Assembly: GCA_003586115.2 (NCBI GenBank) | Contig: QVOM02000115.1 | Coordinates: forward strand, 10,826,621-10,890,620 | DNA: 64,000 bases | DNA from: Salvator merianae | Taxonomy: Eukaryota; Chordata; Lepidosauria; Squamata; Teiidae | Reading direction: 5' to 3' | Shown: positions 45,912 through 58,987 of the stretch, piece by piece | Numbering within the stretch: position 1 is the first letter of the stretch | How the letters are laid out: each line of letters opens with the position of its first letter | Position numbers and translations under genes: made by a program | The notes under the pieces: model-generated | Databases searched by the model: none | Told to the model about the DNA's origin: nothing | What the model saw: only the letters and a program-made list of their open reading frames with translations

Positions 45912-46087
45912 GCACCAAGGGATTATTGACAAGTCCTTCACAGAAGCAAACTGTTTTCTTTTGTGAAACAGTGTGGGCCAAAACACTATTTTAGCACAGC
46001 TTACTTCACAAAGTAGCTGTGACATCAACAGGGGGATAGAATAAGACCCATTAACATTGTTTTGAACTTCTTAAAGGGAAGGAAGAC

Positions 46088-46640
46088 TAGAGATGTGCAA
46101 AAACCACTTTTTGTGTATTGGTTCAAACAGAACCAATTTTACCCCATAGCCAGACTGGTTCTAATTGAATCTCTAACCACTGCCTTCAGTTCTATAAACT
46201 TCTTTGGTGGTTCATGAACCAGTTATACAACTCCCATTGCATTTCCATCCTCCCTCTGTTTCTTGTATCACAGCCAGTTCCAAACATGTCCATGGCCGCC
46301 TTTGTCTTGTTCATGGCCTTCTTACCTTTTTATTCCCCATCTTTCAAGCAGCCCTGGCTGGCCCATTGCCAGCAGCTGAGTTGGGGCTTGTCTGAATCAG
46401 TGCTCAGCTGGAAGATGACATGAGAAAAGTTAGGGGTCGTGAATGCAATGGGGAGGCTACAAATATGTTCAGAGTAGGCTGCAATACAATCAGAGAAACC
46501 AAGGGGGAGTCTGTGGGTGAGATTGCAAAAGCAGGAACACACCCAGATGGGGGGGGGGGTGTCAAACTTCAAACATTTTGGGTTGAATCCCCATTTATTT
46601 GGTTTGGTATTGAACCAAAGTCCTTAAACCTTGGAAGTTA
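46088..46640. mobile_element. Probable hAT-like MITE, right end uncertain
   Basis: The left end TAGAGATGTGCAAAAACC matches the family at 10545 and 61340. The interior has GGTTCAAACAGAACCAA and GGTTTGGTATTGAACCAAAG motifs typical of it. The right terminus could not be placed, so the extent is a guess. A G-run of about 11 lies near 46550. Confidence 0.4.
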
Positions 46641-49600
46641 AATTTGGTTTTGAAGTCCTCAACCATCACCACCACCCCAGTCCAAGCTCTTGAAGGGTTT
46701 GTGGCTCAGGAGGTCTAAATCGAAGCAACCAATATTTTAGGAATGAAATGAACCAAATTGATAATAAAGTTCATCTCTCTGAAATGGAAAATTAGCATCC
46801 ATGAGGGTTTCTTGAACTTTTACTTTGTTATGTTGACTTTGAAATAACTGGGAATACACTTTGGAGACACCTGGGTGGCAGCTACAGCATTGGAGGGTGA
46901 AAGCATCTTTTTTTCAGATTATGTTCAAATTATCTATAACCTTCACATAATACATCCATTTTCACACCCATACAAACACATGCACACATATGAAGGGTAT
47001 TAAGAGCTCTATCCGTGGCAATCTTCCAATATCTTCCTGTAGATGGACAACCAAGATTTAGATATTTCCGTATTTCATCATGATTAATTTCATGGCAAAC
47101 TGAAATATTTCATCTGTTAAATAATCAATTCCATAACAGCCATCACCACATCAAAAACGTTCTTGTTCCATTTACACAACTTTCATTACAAATAATGTAA
47201 CTACAAACCAAGGTCACATATTCATTTTTATTTCAGTCTTGAGATGTCAGCATTTGCAAACATCAAAATAAATAACAAAATAGCTACAAACGGTAACAAA
47301 AACCTTGGTATTGAGTCATCAAACTTTCATTTGTTGCTGCATAATATTCATCCTATTTCTGAAAAACTAGGTGAGAAGCAACAACCCTTGAAATGTGTTG
47401 ATTATTCTATAATGTTTCATATACACCAGAGATTATTACTAGGGTGTAATATGGAACATAATTCTTAGAAATGCTATACTTTCAAAGAATAGCTAAGATA
47501 TGACCAGTATGTATACAAACACTTTTGCCACAATAAAATGAGGATATATAAGCAATTGAGGATATTATGTGTGGGCTTGTGTGTGCGTATGTGTATGTTA
47601 TTTGGAATTGTGTGCTAAGCATATTCAATTTTAGTTTGATAAAACTCATTAAAAATATGTAAATAGTAGAGCCCCCTTGGTTTGGGCTACATCTTCCTCC
47701 TTCTATTCCTAACTCTGGAATCCTGGACCACTGAAAAAATAACTATTATATTCATATCTCTTCTTGCCCTTATCCTTGATGTTTAGAGTCCTTGGAGATG
47801 CTTTCGGGAGTTTGAACTCAAGAGGGTTTTGCTGTGTGAAATACTTTCTGAATGTTACAAGTAGGCAGAATTTGGGGAAGTATTTAAGTTGAGGAATCTT
47901 GAAGCTGCCTCAACTAAAAATATTAGCTTGCTGAATAAATTGGCTTCAAATAAACCACCTAAGGCAAGTTAACAGACAATCTTACACACTTTCTTCAAGG
48001 AAGAGAGAGCTCCGTCAAGGCCATTATTTGTTTTTTTTTCTTCTCAGAAATAAGGATGCTTCTTAAGACTTCCTATGTCTTCAAGTTGGACCCCACCTCA
48101 GGCATTAATCAGTTTTCAATGGTGGAAGAAAAGACTTTCTGAAGTTCTAGGCAACATTCACATGGCAAGGGAGGAAGCACTAAAAGTTTAGTGCCTCTTC
48201 CCCCTGAGCATTCTTAATTCAGAGGTGTCAGAAACTCTCTCCACTTCAATCTTGATAACTGAGGCATGTTATCAAACTCTGGAAATATCCCCACAGCCAT
48301 GACAGAACAGAATGACACTAAGAAGACCTATAAGCCATCTAGTAACAGTGGTGGCTGTGTAGCAAGAGGCAAGCGGAAGAAAAAGAAGTGCAGACTACCA
48401 ACTAGTAGCTGCCTCTTTGCCTCTTTGAACCTTGAAGTCTTGAGCATACTCTTTTCCCTTGCTCCCCCAACAAAACATGGATTGACCTGAAATCTTGAGA
48501 CTGGGGAAACTTATTGCCTCCTTCTGTCTTCTGTCTCCTAGAACCAGAGTGAGAAGCTCCAGTTTATCTGAAGATGCCTGCCTTTTCCCGCCACCTTTAA
48601 GTCTTACTTTCATGTTACTATATAGCCTTGCTTCAGCTGAATTTCACTTCTACCTACACTGCTTTGCAGCTTTGCTGAGCTAAATCATTGAGAAAGAGGA
48701 ACCCCCCCTCTCTCACACTAATTTTTTCACTATAGGGTACCCTGGGCTGGACATCTCCTGCAGATCCTAGGATCCCTAACTGCTGGTGCAAGACACCTCA
48801 GTATTTGGCATTGTGCATCCTTGAGCTTGTATTGCAAATATATCCAAAGGTCTGTGGTGGTGGCCTCCGTAGCTCTGCCCCTAAGGTCCCAAAGACTCTG
48901 TACTCCCTGCTACCCGGCAAAGAGCTGTGCCTTTCAGAAGTGAAGATCATGGAGCTTTCCACGTTCACATTCCCTCTGTTTAATTTTTGAGCAGTAGGTA
49001 CCTGGTTCTTAGACCGTGTGACAGGACAGAGATCCTTTGAAAGTGAAAATCCTCATTCTCTCTCCATTTTCCTTTATAGCCTGGCAGAGATTGTCTCAGG
49101 AGAAAACTTTAGATAGTGAGAATTGTTCTTGTTTGTTTGTTTGTTATTTTCTCCTTTATTGCTAGGATTTTAGTTTAGGGAATGTTAGGAACATTTCTAA
49201 CTTTGTATTAGACAGTCACACACACACACACACATACACACACACAGAAGTTTTATCATTCAGGCTCGAGTGAAACCACTTCTGCTTCTTTCAGTCTTTT
49301 ATTTTCTGTTCTTTTTCAATGAGAGATAACCCATCTGCCATTTGAAACCAGTGGCTGCTTGCAATCTAACAACCTTAGAGGTCCATTTTGCCTTTTTGTA
49401 CCATTCATTAATTAAAAAGCCTGTCTGCTTGCCTTAAAGTTCTGCTTGCACATGCAATAAAAGTGTTTTTACTATTTTTGTTTCTTTTTAATAAGATCTG
49501 GATTATTTTTCTGCTTCAGAACTCCTTCCTTCCCCTCCCCCCTTTTCTTGGGAAAACATGCCAGTCAATTGCAATCTGCCTTCGAGCAGTTCATTACACC

Positions 49601-50322
49601 AACCTATTGCCTTAGATCTGCTGGAATAACAGGTAATTCCCCCCAAACCCAGCTTATTCTTATTCCTTTATTTTCAAACCTTCAGTCCTAATGTACTATT
49701 AAAAATTAATTATGAGTTTCCCAGCATTCTGTAGAGCTACTACTTTGTGTGTCCAGCAAATTCTAAGAACTAAGCAATTGAACTAAGAAGTTCAATCAAT
49801 GACATATATTTTATATTGTTAGACTATTATTAGATACTTACATTTTCAGAAGTTATGAGTATGATGTAAACAGCCTCCAATTAGCAAGAGGCAATGCGGA
49901 ATTCAAAAAAAGATCCTGCAATAGCTTCTTGCCATCACCACCCACTGCATGTGCAAGCTTATCTCATCATCTGTTGGCAGGTTCTGTGATGGGGTCAATA
50001 TTGACTATCAGAAGCCAGCCAAGTCCCTACTCGCTTTCTTTTGTTATTTTTCATGCATTTGGTTGGCTCCTGACATCCAAAATAAATCCCATCACGGAAG
50101 CTATCAACAGATGTCAAGGTAAGGCATTGCTATAATGGGAACCCAGTCATCACTGCTGGATTCCCCATAAAAGTGATATTAAAAGGTATCATTCAACCAA
50201 TCTGGGACATTCCCAGTATAGTCCTGAGAGAAGCACAGGTTTTACTATGTATCTGAAGGCAGACTACACTTTTCATACTGCAATTTCTTTGAGAATTTAA
50301 TAGTAATGGTGCCTCACATAAC
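46641..50322. other. No gene seen; (CA)n
   Basis: A 3.7-kb stretch with no recognised transposon. A (CA)n run with one interruption lies at 49207-49246. The block 48170-48990 is less AT-rich and holds several overlapping short frames, but without splice-bounded or motif-bearing coding that I can support. Confidence 0.4.
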
Positions 50323-50462
50323 TACAGAATCTTAAAGCTGAACAGAACCTCAGAGGTAATCAGGTCCAACATTCCACTTAGTGTAAGATTCATTCAACAA
50401 TTCCTGAGAGAAAGCTATCCGGTCTCTGCTTGAAGACCTCCATAGAGGGGGAAAATACCTCC
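50323..50462 (-). mobile_element. CR1 3'-end fragment, minus strand
   Basis: In reverse it reads GGAGGTCTTCAAGCAGAGACC, GGATAGCTTTCTCTCAGGA, and GGAATGTTGGACCTGATTACC with CAGCTTTAAGATTCTG, the order of the conserved CR1 3' region (GGAGGTTTTTAAGCAGAGG, GTTGGACTAGATGACC, CCAACTCTATGATTCTATG). Confidence 0.6.
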
Positions 50463-51934
50463 AAAAACAAATACTACCACTTTTTCTTTTTTTCCCAGAT
50501 TTGTAAGCATGTGTTTTTGGACTTTTCTTCTTTTTGCTCAGCTCTCACTACAGATACAGATATTAAAAAAAAAAAGAAAAAAAAAGTTTAAGAGTTGACT
50601 TCACTCGTTGGGCTTGCAGAAGCAGGGATGATCACAGAGGCAATCACTTTGGTTAGATGATATGAATGACAGGTCTATCCGTCACAGTGAACACCCACTG
50701 TGAAACATCACTTTAAAAAATATAGAGAGCGTTTGACTTGCTTGGCTGCTGCTCTTGCAAGCAACTTGCGTTAAAGGGAAAAAAGGTCACAACCCATCAA
50801 AAGCCAGCCAGTAACACAATTGATAGAATATATAGAAACAATAATGCTGTCAGGTTTTTTTGCAGCAGCTTGTAGTAAAGCTGAAATCTTTAGGATTACT
50901 CCTTGCATCTTTCAAAAACAATTATCATTCTGTACCTTTAGGCATTAGCATCTCTTAACATGTATGAATTATAGCATTTCATCTATATTAAACAAAAGGC
51001 TTAGGAAATCTTCTCAGCAATTAAATATCCATGATCTTAAGCTTCAAACACATATATTATGCTATGACAGAGATACGATATTTTCAATCATAAAAACAAA
51101 CATGGTCTTAAGCTTCATATTTGTATATAATACAAAGATGAAGTTATATAGATCCAAATCTGCATTATTACATTCTGACAGAGCACAAGCATTGTCAAAA
51201 ACATATTTTGAAATATTATTTATTATATTATTTTATTCTTCACTTTGATGTTGGAATGCACATTCTCAACCAAGAGAAAAAACAGTAGTTTGATGAAAAG
51301 GGGAAAAAAATAAAAAGGGGAGAAATGAGGGAAACAAAGAAACGAAACATCACAACACAGATTAAACTATGTCCTGACAGGTCAACAGCTTGCTAAGAAG
51401 TGAAAAAAAATCAAGAATAATGCTGTTGTTATTTCTCCTAGTTGCAGCAGAGTGAACAAACTCCAACCATACCTGAAGAGTTCCATTATGATTAAAGCAA
51501 TAGTTGTTATTTTGTGCTTGCATTTTCTGGTGCTTTTTGCTTACTAATGTAATGAATAAGTGCATATATATTTTATACAATATGGTTCAGTTAGGTGACT
51601 ATGGCTGCATCTAGGTGTTGCGTACGTATTCCTCTATATTTGGATATTCTAGAAAAAAGCAAGAATGAATCCTATGAAAAGTCAAATTCATCATGGTTAT
51701 TTATCCTGACTCAAACCATGACCCTACCAATTGTACGTCAAGTCCTGGCTTTAGTCATGCTACTCCCCCACAATCAGTACACTATGACCCTACCCTAAGC
51801 TGATGCATCTTTTTAATATATATATTAAGGACAAAATATTGGCAAATTCATCTTTAACTTGGTCAATATAATCCCTGATTGAGGAAGACAGCAACTTTAG
51901 AGAAGTACACAAAGGTATTTATTTATTTATTTAA
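50463..51934. other. No gene seen
   Basis: AT-rich; a run of A with a single G lies at 50569-50586. The block 50590-50700 has no simple repeats and is of ordinary composition. No gene or element supported. Confidence 0.4.
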
Positions 51935-52234
51935 ATTTTGTTTAAAATTCAAACATTTTTAAACTTTCTTGGACTTTCTCAAAAACAATTACAAGTTGTT
52001 TATATATATAAAAGTGTTTTTTATATAGAAAAAAAGTCCTTTTAAAGGGCAAACAACCAACAAACATACAAATGGTTCAATTTGAACCATTCTTGGTTGA
52101 GAAAGGGACCTGACTCAGTTCAAATCAAACTAGCCCTATTCAAACGAGGGGATGATTCAGTTCAACTTCAAACCTTTTGAAACTCTCTGTTCAAATTGAA
52201 CTGTCAAAGACTAAACTGATCTTGCACATCTCTT
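51935..52234. mobile_element. hAT-like MITE, right half
   Basis: The right end TTGCACATCTCT matches the family end in reverse (AGAGATGTGCAA). The interior shares AAAGGGCAA and AATGGTTCAA..TTGAACCATT with 61580-61640 in the same order. The left terminus is lost in a TTTA-rich run near 51917-51935. Confidence 0.5.
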
Positions 52235-52756
52235 TAATTTGAAAAGTCCAGAAAATGACTTCCAAACAGGTGCAAGAAAAAGTAGCAATGCTTTTGAAGG
52301 ACCACCTTGCAAATGCTATGTGAACAGGATTATAGAATTGGGTAACTAATACCTTGGACTATGGCAAAGCTTTCAGCTATTGTAGTAAAGCTATGAAAAT
52401 CTGTACAGGAAGGATAAACAGCATACCCACGGTTAGGTCTGGAAAACGTTTTAAAAATCACTCTTTTAAACAGGAAGCATGATTGCACTATGAAGAGTAA
52501 ACACACACACATACACACACTTTGAGTTGCCTCAAAAAATTTCCATGATGACTGAAAAGAGATAACTGAAACAGTTCAAACTCATATTCTCATCATATTG
52601 CAGATGTGAAACTATATTAAAAAATAAAGCACAGATCACACAAGAGGTTGATATAAAAGACTGAATATACATAATATCGAGAGACTATAATATATAGAGT
52701 AATAGGCTTGAACCTAGAAGTTCCTGTGTTTGAAACCCTATTAAGCTACTGACTGA

Positions 52757-52936
52757 GGCCCTTTCTGCACTTGGCTTTATTCTGGATCATATCCCAGAAC
52801 AGGGATCTGCTATCTGCATGCTTGTGGAGTTTGCAGCAGGTCCTGCATGAGGCCTGTCATAGTTCCTACAAGCATGCAGATGGCAGGTCCCTATTCCAGG
52901 ATATAATCTGGTATAAGACCAAGTGCAGAAAGGGCC
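52757..52936. mobile_element. 180-bp palindromic Harbinger-like MITE, TGA duplication
   Basis: Its 180-bp length and end sequence (GGCCCTTTCTGCACTTGGC; right end in reverse GGCCCTTTCTGCACTTGGTC) are those of 43524-43703. TGA flanks both ends (52754-52756 and 52937-52939). Interior words such as CATATCCCAGAACAGGGA and GCATGCAGATGGCAGGTCCC are shared. The termini here are closer to identical than in the sister copy. Confidence 0.8.
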
Positions 52937-52939
52937 TGA

Positions 52940-54002
52940 GTGTCTTAGATCCAACCACTATCTCTCAGCATCATAGGGTTGTAATGATGATCAAATCAAG
53001 GAAAAACAAAACAAAACAAAAAAAAAGAGTAAGCTGCTTTGGGCTTTGAATGAAATGGGGTGTGTATCTCTGTGTGTGTATTCAGCAGATGGACCAAATG
53101 TTACCCTCCCCACCTATTCCATCCTACAGAATGCCATTTTCAGATCATCTGATAAAGATTCTTAGTTCATATTCTAATTAGTTACATTGGTGAATTAAAT
53201 TGTTAGGAAGGTTTGCACTGCAATAAACAGAGCACATTTATGGTGCTAAACCAGTTTCAGATTCATATTGGTTCCAAATTGGATCTAGGATAATTTGAGA
53301 GATTTTTTAAAAATAAATAAAAATGCCACAGCAGTCCATGCACATATACACTCAAGCTTCACCTGCCATTTCCCTAACAATATCTCACTTTTTTTCTTCT
53401 TCACCAATTGGAGTTAGCCTTGATGATGATTAAAATCTTGTACTCAGAACATCAAACGTTAAACTATTTCAAGATACTTTTCAAGGTAAATGGCAAATAA
53501 ATGTTTTAGATAAAGCCCCAAACAAACAAGTCTAGAAGAACCAGACTCACACATTTTAGGCTTGATGTGACCTTTTTAAAATATTGAACTAGTGATGTAA
53601 CTTTTTAACTATTACCATCATTAAATAGCAGCAGCAAGAATTTTCTTTAGTTACTGCTGCCTGATAAGAATTTACTTAAAGAGAAGGTGAGTCTTTCTTT
53701 AAATCACACTATCTATTATCCAAGTTCATAAATCAGGCAGGCATAATGATTGCTTAGTGACATTTCTAATATTATTAATTTTGCTTGCAGGGTAATGTTT
53801 ATTTTTATCCATTAGGTTCACCTCTTTCCTAAAATCACTTGGATTTTTAGCCCGTACACTTAATTTAACTACTCCTGAACCACAAACACTTCTCAGAAGT
53901 TTAATGTACAAAACAACGATTGAATGTAAATTAAGAAAGAATAGAGCTCATAAAAAACTAAGCATCTTCTACTTAATTTAAACTTGGAGGAAAATGTCTT
54001 TA

Positions 54003-54034
<32 letters not shown>

Positions 54035-54199
54035 GAGAAAGTGTCACTAATCAAAAGCACTAGTTGGAAGTAAATGAAATTAAAAGATACTTTCCCTAGG
54101 CATTATCTCACACCACTTTAGCTTTTGTCAGTCAGCATATGTTAGCTCTGTTCTCACTTTTAATGTTTATGAAGTTTTGACTAGAATATAAAATATGTT
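52940..54199. other. No gene seen; (GAA)n
   Basis: A (GAA)7 run lies at 54011-54034. The block 53560-53910 is unique sequence without repeats or open frames of note. Confidence 0.4.
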
Positions 54200-54740
54200 A
54201 TGCCAGCTTAAATACTGTGTTATCTGTAATCCAGTATAGTGCAAGGCCTAGAACCCTTCTGGACCTCCTCCTTCCACGCTCTGGTGTGGAACATCCGGCA
54301 TACTTCTGCCAGCATAGTCTGTGCACATTAGAAAGACTGTAGCTGGTATAGGTGGTCCAAAATGGCCACCTAAACTGGGACAGTGTAGACTTTTTAAAAA
54401 GGTCTGCCATGGCTTACGTATGGGTAAACCAATCCAGGGAGATGTGCAGAAGGGCACATGCATCCATGTGCTGGTTTATCAGAGGAAACTATTTTGGTGG
54501 CACACCAAATAATGGATTCCCAGTGACTCCAAGGTCAGGAACTTTAGTTCTTAGCCATTGGAGTCCTCACACCAGACCCCAAAGCTCTTGTGAACCTCAG
54601 AGCAGTACAGGGTTGTCCTGGAATAGGCTGTCCAAGTGTGAATGGCCTTTTTTCTGGACCACTCCAGCTGGGAACCATTCCTGTAGGTATGGGCCAGTTG
54701 GGGCAGTCCTAGTCCCATCAAATGCAGAAACCATTTTAGA
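54200..54740. mobile_element. Long Harbinger-like MITE copy, ends unclear
   Basis: The interior follows 43707-44252: GGTGGCACACCAAATAATGG matches GCACACCACTGAAATGGG, and GACTCCAAGGTCAGGAAC matches GGCTCTGAGGTTAGGAAC. The right part ATGCAGAAACCATTT could be a decayed terminus. No target duplication was identified. Frames on both strands at 54198-54744 are chance. Confidence 0.45.
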
Positions 54741-54745
54741 GTGAA

Positions 54746-57084
54746 GTTTCTAAGTGGCCTTGTGATGAATAAAAATTTGGTACAAAAAATACCAAAGCAT
54801 TATTAATGTATTAGGAACATATCTTGAAAGCAGTTTGGTTCATTCTAATAAACATAGCTTTGGGGATTATACTAACACAAGCACAGACAACTTTGTTCAG
54901 CATTGTAACAGTTATTCACAATGAGTCTAACCAACACACAGTTGAAAGGGCTATTTTAGATCAGCAGGGGTGGTGTGCGAAAGTAGGTGTTCTGACTGAG
55001 GTGGCCATTTCTCAACCCAATGCCTAGAAGGGACACATGGGCCTGATAGCAGGTAAAGCAACTCTCTGAGAATCCTTTCCCATGCAGTTATCATTGGGCT
55101 GGCATTTGAAGTGTCCTGCTTGCCCACAGTTGACTGAATGAGTAGATTCCTAACTGGTTAGGAGTATATGGTCTTTCAACTTACCAGAACCCATTCTCAT
55201 AAAATTAGGTCAAGGGAAGGAGGTCTCACTTCCACCCACTTGGAAAGGATCTTAGATGCTCTTGGTGGTGGTGGCAGATGCTGCCAGAAAGACTCACTCA
55301 CCACTCAGGTAGCTTGTGAAAGTATCTCACAACATAAGTGGAGTCATACCCTTTGGATCATGTTTCCCCAATACTGCTATATGACACACAACCATGGATG
55401 AAAGTGTGGAATCTGTCACATAAAAGTTTTGCAAAGGATTGCTTGCATGTGAGCTTGTGCCTTGTTCTTTTCTATATGAGTATGTCCTGGCAAGTGCATT
55501 TGTGTTTTAGTTGCATTCAGGACTGTGTACATAAAATAACTATTCTAATCTTTCCCCCATTACGAGTTTCATTGCTAGTAGTAGTATTTGCACAACAGTA
55601 TATTATCCAGGCTTGCAAATAAACCCATTCTGCAATAGTGACAACTGGTCTGATTATAACAAATACTGATTGTTGTTGTTGCTTTCTTGCAAAGGTCAGC
55701 ATATTAATTTCTTGTCCTCTCATTCTTAATAGCCACATAACAAAGCCAGAGGCTTCTAGTAATGCTTAAGGTCACTTAAACACGTTCAAGCATGTTCTTC
55801 ATTCTATCCGATTTTATTGACTGGTCTGTTAATCTTGTACATCAATATAAACATAAATACACACACATATAAATACACAAATACACACTCCTTCCCTTTC
55901 TTTCTTGCATACATGCACATGCGCACACGCACACACACACATACAAACACACGCACTTACAGACATATATTTCCTGTGATTAAATGCAATGAACAAAAAC
56001 CCTTTATATGATAGGGCTCTTTAGTGTGAGTTTCCTTGGCCTTGTCCACCTGCAGCAGTTATTATCAGCAAGGCCTCTTTCTCTTCATCCCTCTATTTTG
56101 GTTTTAGCAGTATCATTCTGTGTAACAGAAAAGATTAGCATGGCTTTCCCACCAAATATAAGCAAGAATATTCAGATGCTTTAACAGCTGCCTCGGCTTC
56201 TTAAGAACTCGTTAATCCTTTAATCTCTAGACACATTTTTTCCCATAAAAGATTCACAAGCAAAACAAATGCAATATGGATCAAAAAATTTAATCAGAAT
56301 GCTTAAAATGCAATTACATTCATCGGGGTGTTCTGTGTGGCTGGGTATTAAACATGAGCTTTATTCAATATCCCCCTTTTATTATAAAGCAATATTTTTC
56401 CACTCTGTAAACCATCTGATCCCTAGGCTAATGTCCTCTTCGTCCAAATATTAAAACAAAATATATAGGCTATAATAAATGAGTTGGACAGAAACACATA
56501 TACTGAAGTGGTTCACTAGGGGTGCAAAAAATGTTCAAATAAGGCAGTACCTCCAATCTTGCTCTTAAGTGTAATGGATAATTTGCATGATAGAAACCTT
56601 TTCTTCCTTCATACTGTAACCATTAAGTAAACTCCTTGTTCAAGACTACTACATAGTGTGAAAACACTTCAGTCTGTTTTACAGATATTTTTATTATAAT
56701 CCTGGAAGACAACATTAATAGATCTCTCCCTCGTCAGCATTGCTAAATTACAGTAAATTGCCCAATTGCCAAAAAAGACATGATATACCATGGTAACAAC
56801 TGCTTTGCTGATCATTATTTTACAATCAACAGCACTGAATTATAGCAGATGTTATTAAGAAGGCCAAAAACAGTGACTATCTACATCTAATCTGTTTCTA
56901 CACAACACAGTTTTGCATATGTTCTTTGGTACTGCACTGATTCCAAAGTTCTGTTAATAAAAACAAATCTGTTATCTTTGGTTATATGAAAGGAAGCATG
57001 AGGCATGGAAAAAGAAATGTTTGTCCATCACAAGGATCTTAGGTCTCCAAAAAAAAAAAAAAAAAACCTGGAAAAAAAAGAAGA
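54746..57084. other. No gene seen; CA-rich stretch
   Basis: An irregular CA/TA-rich region lies at 55850-55960. The interval 56690-56960 is unique, without simple repeats, frames or transposon ends. An A-run lies at 57050-57066. Confidence 0.4.
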
Positions 57085-57140
57085 CAAAGAAGAGGGAGGA
57101 GGAGGAGAAGGAGGAGGAGGAGGAGGAGGAGGAAGAAGAA
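57085..57140. repeat. (GGA)n-rich purine tract
   Basis: GAGGAGGAGGAGAAGGAGG-type units, giving a glutamate-rich plus-strand frame that is not a gene. Confidence 0.85.
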
Positions 57141-57178
57141 TTAAGTTTCTTGATTTGCTGGTACAGTAACTCCAGTAT

Positions 57179-57543
57179 GGGCCTTTTCACATTTCCTGCT
57201 AGCAAGCATCAAGCATGCTTGCTAGCCAAGTGTATCCTCCTGGTAAGTCACCTCCTGGTAAGGTGCATCCACATGTACTTGGTGGTGCAGCAACCAGGCC
57301 CGTACAATCAACAGATTGGGCCTGATGGGCAATTGCGCCAGAGCGTGCCTGTGTGTGCCTGAGCACTGTGCTGCACTGCCAGTCGCCATGGCAAAATCTG
57401 GACACTTTCTGGCCACTCCCATAATGAGGATCGGACATGGTTACTGGCATTTACATTGTGAATGCTGGTAGCCAGTTTCAGGTAAGGTTTCCAGTCATGC
57501 AGTGCAATTATCCCATTCTAACGTGGAAAGTGTGAAAATGCTC
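57179..57543. mobile_element. Harbinger-like MITE, TAT duplication
   Basis: The left end GGGCCTTTTCACATTTCC and the right end in reverse, GAGCATTTTCACACTTTCC, are inverted repeats. TAT lies at 57176-57178 and 57544-57546. The interior matches the nested element at 34391-34888 (GCCATGGCAAAATCTGGACA, GAATGCTGGTAGCCAG). 365 bp, no transposase. Confidence 0.65.
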
Positions 57544-57719
57544 TATGTGGCACAAGAGTAGCAGCAACCTGTTCCATGGTAAGCTTCTGGGACTTTGAAT
57601 TAGGGGGAAGGAACACTGACAGCAGCTACAAATACCCTGAAAATGGGGATAGGCTTGATTTTTTTTTATTTTTTTCAATAGTCCAGTCCAGCTGAATGTT
57701 GCAAAATTCGAAAGTTTAA

Positions 57720-57870
57720 ATTTTATTTACTTATGGTACTTTTATTTTGCCTGACTTCTGACTTTTGCCCTCTTCTCCATTTTATTCCCACAGCAGTCAC
57801 ATGAGGTGAGGTAGGTTATGAGTGACCGGTAGCCGCAAAGTGTGGTCCATGACTGAGGAACAATTTTATG
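57720..57870 (-). mobile_element. tRNA-SINE-like fragment
   Basis: TCCATTTTATTCCCACAGCA and CATGAGGTGAGGTAGGTTATG resemble a reptilian SINE body in reverse (TCCTCACAACA..GTGAGGTAGGTT). The tRNA head is not recognisable. Confidence 0.35.
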
Positions 57871-58890
57871 CCAGGGAATTCCAGCTTTTTGCAAGTACTC
57901 AGACCAAAGATTCAGAAAGGAGGGAGGGAGGGAGTGAACCTTGCCCTCTAAGGTGAGAAACAGAAAATGAGTTTTTTCCAGACAAAAAGAGAGGAGCAAA
58001 GGAACAAAATGCAATGTTTTAACAGAGTGTTCAAGTCCCATTTGTAAGGCTGGAGCCAAAACGAGAGTGATCTTTTAAAAAAATATTACATTGGGCATGG
58101 GGACTGAGTCAAACAGAAATTGTTAACCATGTTGGTTACAAGGACCATCTGTCAAACTTTGAAAAACAAACTAGCGTCTCAGAATAGGGACATTTGCCTT
58201 GGGCACCTAGGTGAGTTGAAGGGGAGAAGGCTTCCTTGTGAGTGTCAACAACCCCAGACACAAACTCCAGCATGGATTTTCCCACCTACAGAAAGTGAAT
58301 TCAGCATAGTGTGTTCTCTTTTCACCCAACAGGGTAACAGCTTCTTCTGTGAATAGCAGCTTCAGACTATGAAAATACAAGTTCAAAAGCAATGGCATCT
58401 CAGAAAGCCAAAATGGGAGTGGGGGAGGGACATACCTCAAGCCCCATCCCTTCACCAGTTTTGCGGCAGATATTGCCACTGTTCAAAAGAGTTCCTTTAC
58501 ATAGAACTTCAAAGTGCAGAAGGATATACACAAGAAAGGAAAAATGAGAGGCAATGTTCTATATTTCCCAACAACTTGCACATTTATGAACTTCTGAATA
58601 AGTATGTCATAAGGTATGTACAAGTCCACTTTACAAGTCAAACAAAACCAGAATTCACACCCACCATAATTGCTTCCTTTTTCATTAACAATGGTGAAAT
58701 CTGAATGTCACATTGTTTGATCGGATAATGGAGCTTGCAATTAGTGGCTCATTTCTATGAAAGGATTAATTTAAACCAACCTGCAGAGACAGATACACAG
58801 TATCTGCCACCTAGTTAAGGTACGTATTTGACTATTTTTTTTGCTCTTGCCTGGTTTTGAATTTTGATTCAAACTTGTCTTAGAGAAAGG
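57871..58890. other. No gene seen
   Basis: Contains GGGAGGGAGGGA near 57920 and overlapping short frames in both strands at 58120-58704 without motifs. Confidence 0.4.
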
Positions 58891-58987
58891 GGGGGGGAAG
58901 AGAGAGAGAGAGAGAGAGAGAGAAAGAAAGGAAGGAAGGAAGGAAGGAAGGAAGGAAGGAAGGAAGGAAGGAAGGAAGGAAGGAAGG
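58891..58987. repeat. (GA)n(AAGG)n microsatellite
   Basis: A G-run, then GA units, then about fifteen AAGG units. Confidence 0.95.
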
